Shown: piece after piece, positions 63,769 through 64,000 of the stretch
How the letters are laid out: every line of letters begins with the position of its first letter
Position numbering within the stretch: the first letter of the stretch is position 1
NCBI GenBank assembly: GCA_949293595.1
Contig: CASFDW010000002.1
Location: 62,001-126,000, forward strand
Direction: 5' to 3'
Origin: an uncultured Spirochaetales bacterium
Lineage (GTDB): Bacteria > Spirochaetota > Spirochaetia > Sphaerochaetales > Sphaerochaetaceae
DNA: 64,000 bases
Made by a program: the position numbers and the translations under genes
The notes under the pieces: generated by a model
The model's input: the letters and a program-made list of their open reading frames with translations, nothing else
Told to the model about the DNA's origin: nothing
Database searches by the model: none

Positions 63769-64000
63769 TCAGACGACAGCCACCCCGTCGCAAAGACGTA
63801 TGGCATATGCAAGAACAAGGAAAACAGGTAGCAAAGCCGTCCTTTCCTCATCCATGCTCAGGACGGACCGGATGGAATACAGGTTCTTGATGGAACCTAT
63901 AACGGTATCCTCCAGAAGGAAAACACCACCATCCTTATCTGCTTTTACCTCGATCAAGCCATCATTCGTATGTATTCCCACATAAAGCGGGCGACCAGTG
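63769..64000 (-). CDS. Uncharacterised protein, C-terminal part only (5' end off window)
   Basis: The minus-strand frame is open to the right edge; 76 residues are visible, including TGRPLYVGIHTNDGLIEV and the end AYAIRLCDGVAVV. I do not recognise the family. The visible part is a mixed beta (YVGIHTNDGLIEVK) and helical (RTALLPVFLVLAYAIRL) sequence. A GTG at 63981 is a possible but unneeded start. It is convergent with the J-domain gene, 2 bases apart. Confidence 0.5.
   Translation of the reverse strand, partial: TGRPLYVGIHTNDGLIEVKADKDGGVFLLEDTVIGSIKNLYSIRSVLSMDEERTALLPVFLVLAYAIRLCDGVAVV

Overview
The window reads as part of a bacterial chromosome from a Gram-negative-type organism, most likely a spirochaete of the Sphaerochaeta/Treponema kind. 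This is an inference. The support is: periplasmic binding proteins whose mature ends start GGSSE or QGSKE, as is common in that group; an outer-membrane beta-barrel protein; apolipoprotein N-acyltransferase; and a purine operon of Clostridia-like layout, which fits the Clostridia-like gene content reported for Sphaerochaeta. No rRNA, tRNA or CRISPR array was seen.

Positions 1 to about 17,900 form a defence and mobile-element island of visibly lower GC than the rest. In order it holds: a C5 cytosine methyltransferase (5' end outside the window); an AlwI-family restriction endonuclease; an XRE regulator; a three-gene operon of AIPR protein, large GHKL ATPase and an unrecognised 255-aa protein, behind a promoter carrying two exact 20-bp repeats; a dead IS256-family element with recognisable ends; an AlbA_2/RecG-like regulator split by a -1 frameshift; a very AT-rich ApeA-like HEPN protein; a DUF3737 protein; a lone TnpB-like nuclease with a relocated RuvC-II glutamate and a hairpin-rich 3' flank; a DUF3427-like/HNH nuclease; and a nuclease-DUF2075 helicase.

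Positions 18,000-30,800 are housekeeping: a ferritin-like/VIT1 metal transporter, an outer-membrane protein, and a tight purine operon purE-purC-purF-purM-purN-(PurO-like)-(AICARFT)-purD-purL. The operon would give the complete route from PRPP to IMP apart from purK (if needed) and purB, except that purC carries an internal frame-breaking deletion over its KDxATAFNG region. The purine promoter sits in a cluster of CAACAT/ATGTTG motifs and shares a 10-mer with the VIT1 promoter.

Positions 30,800-43,000 hold an MlrC-like M81 peptidase, a coupled DprA-like/phosphoribosyltransferase pair that looks like a second small defence module, a CsoR-controlled copper P-type ATPase, and an ABC importer operon (DUF3798 binding protein, double ATPase, two BPD_transp_2 permeases, a small membrane protein). 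Positions 43,100-64,000 hold a glyoxalase-like protein and metallo-hydrolase, glycogen synthase, MATE exporter, Gfo/Idh/MocA dehydrogenase, a YesM/YesN-type two-component system facing a sugar ABC importer that has two paralogous binding proteins, MgtC, Lnt, FtsH, a nitroreductase, a GlpQ-like phosphodiesterase, a coupled zinc-ribbon/DUF5685/DnaJ trio and a gene fragment at the right edge.
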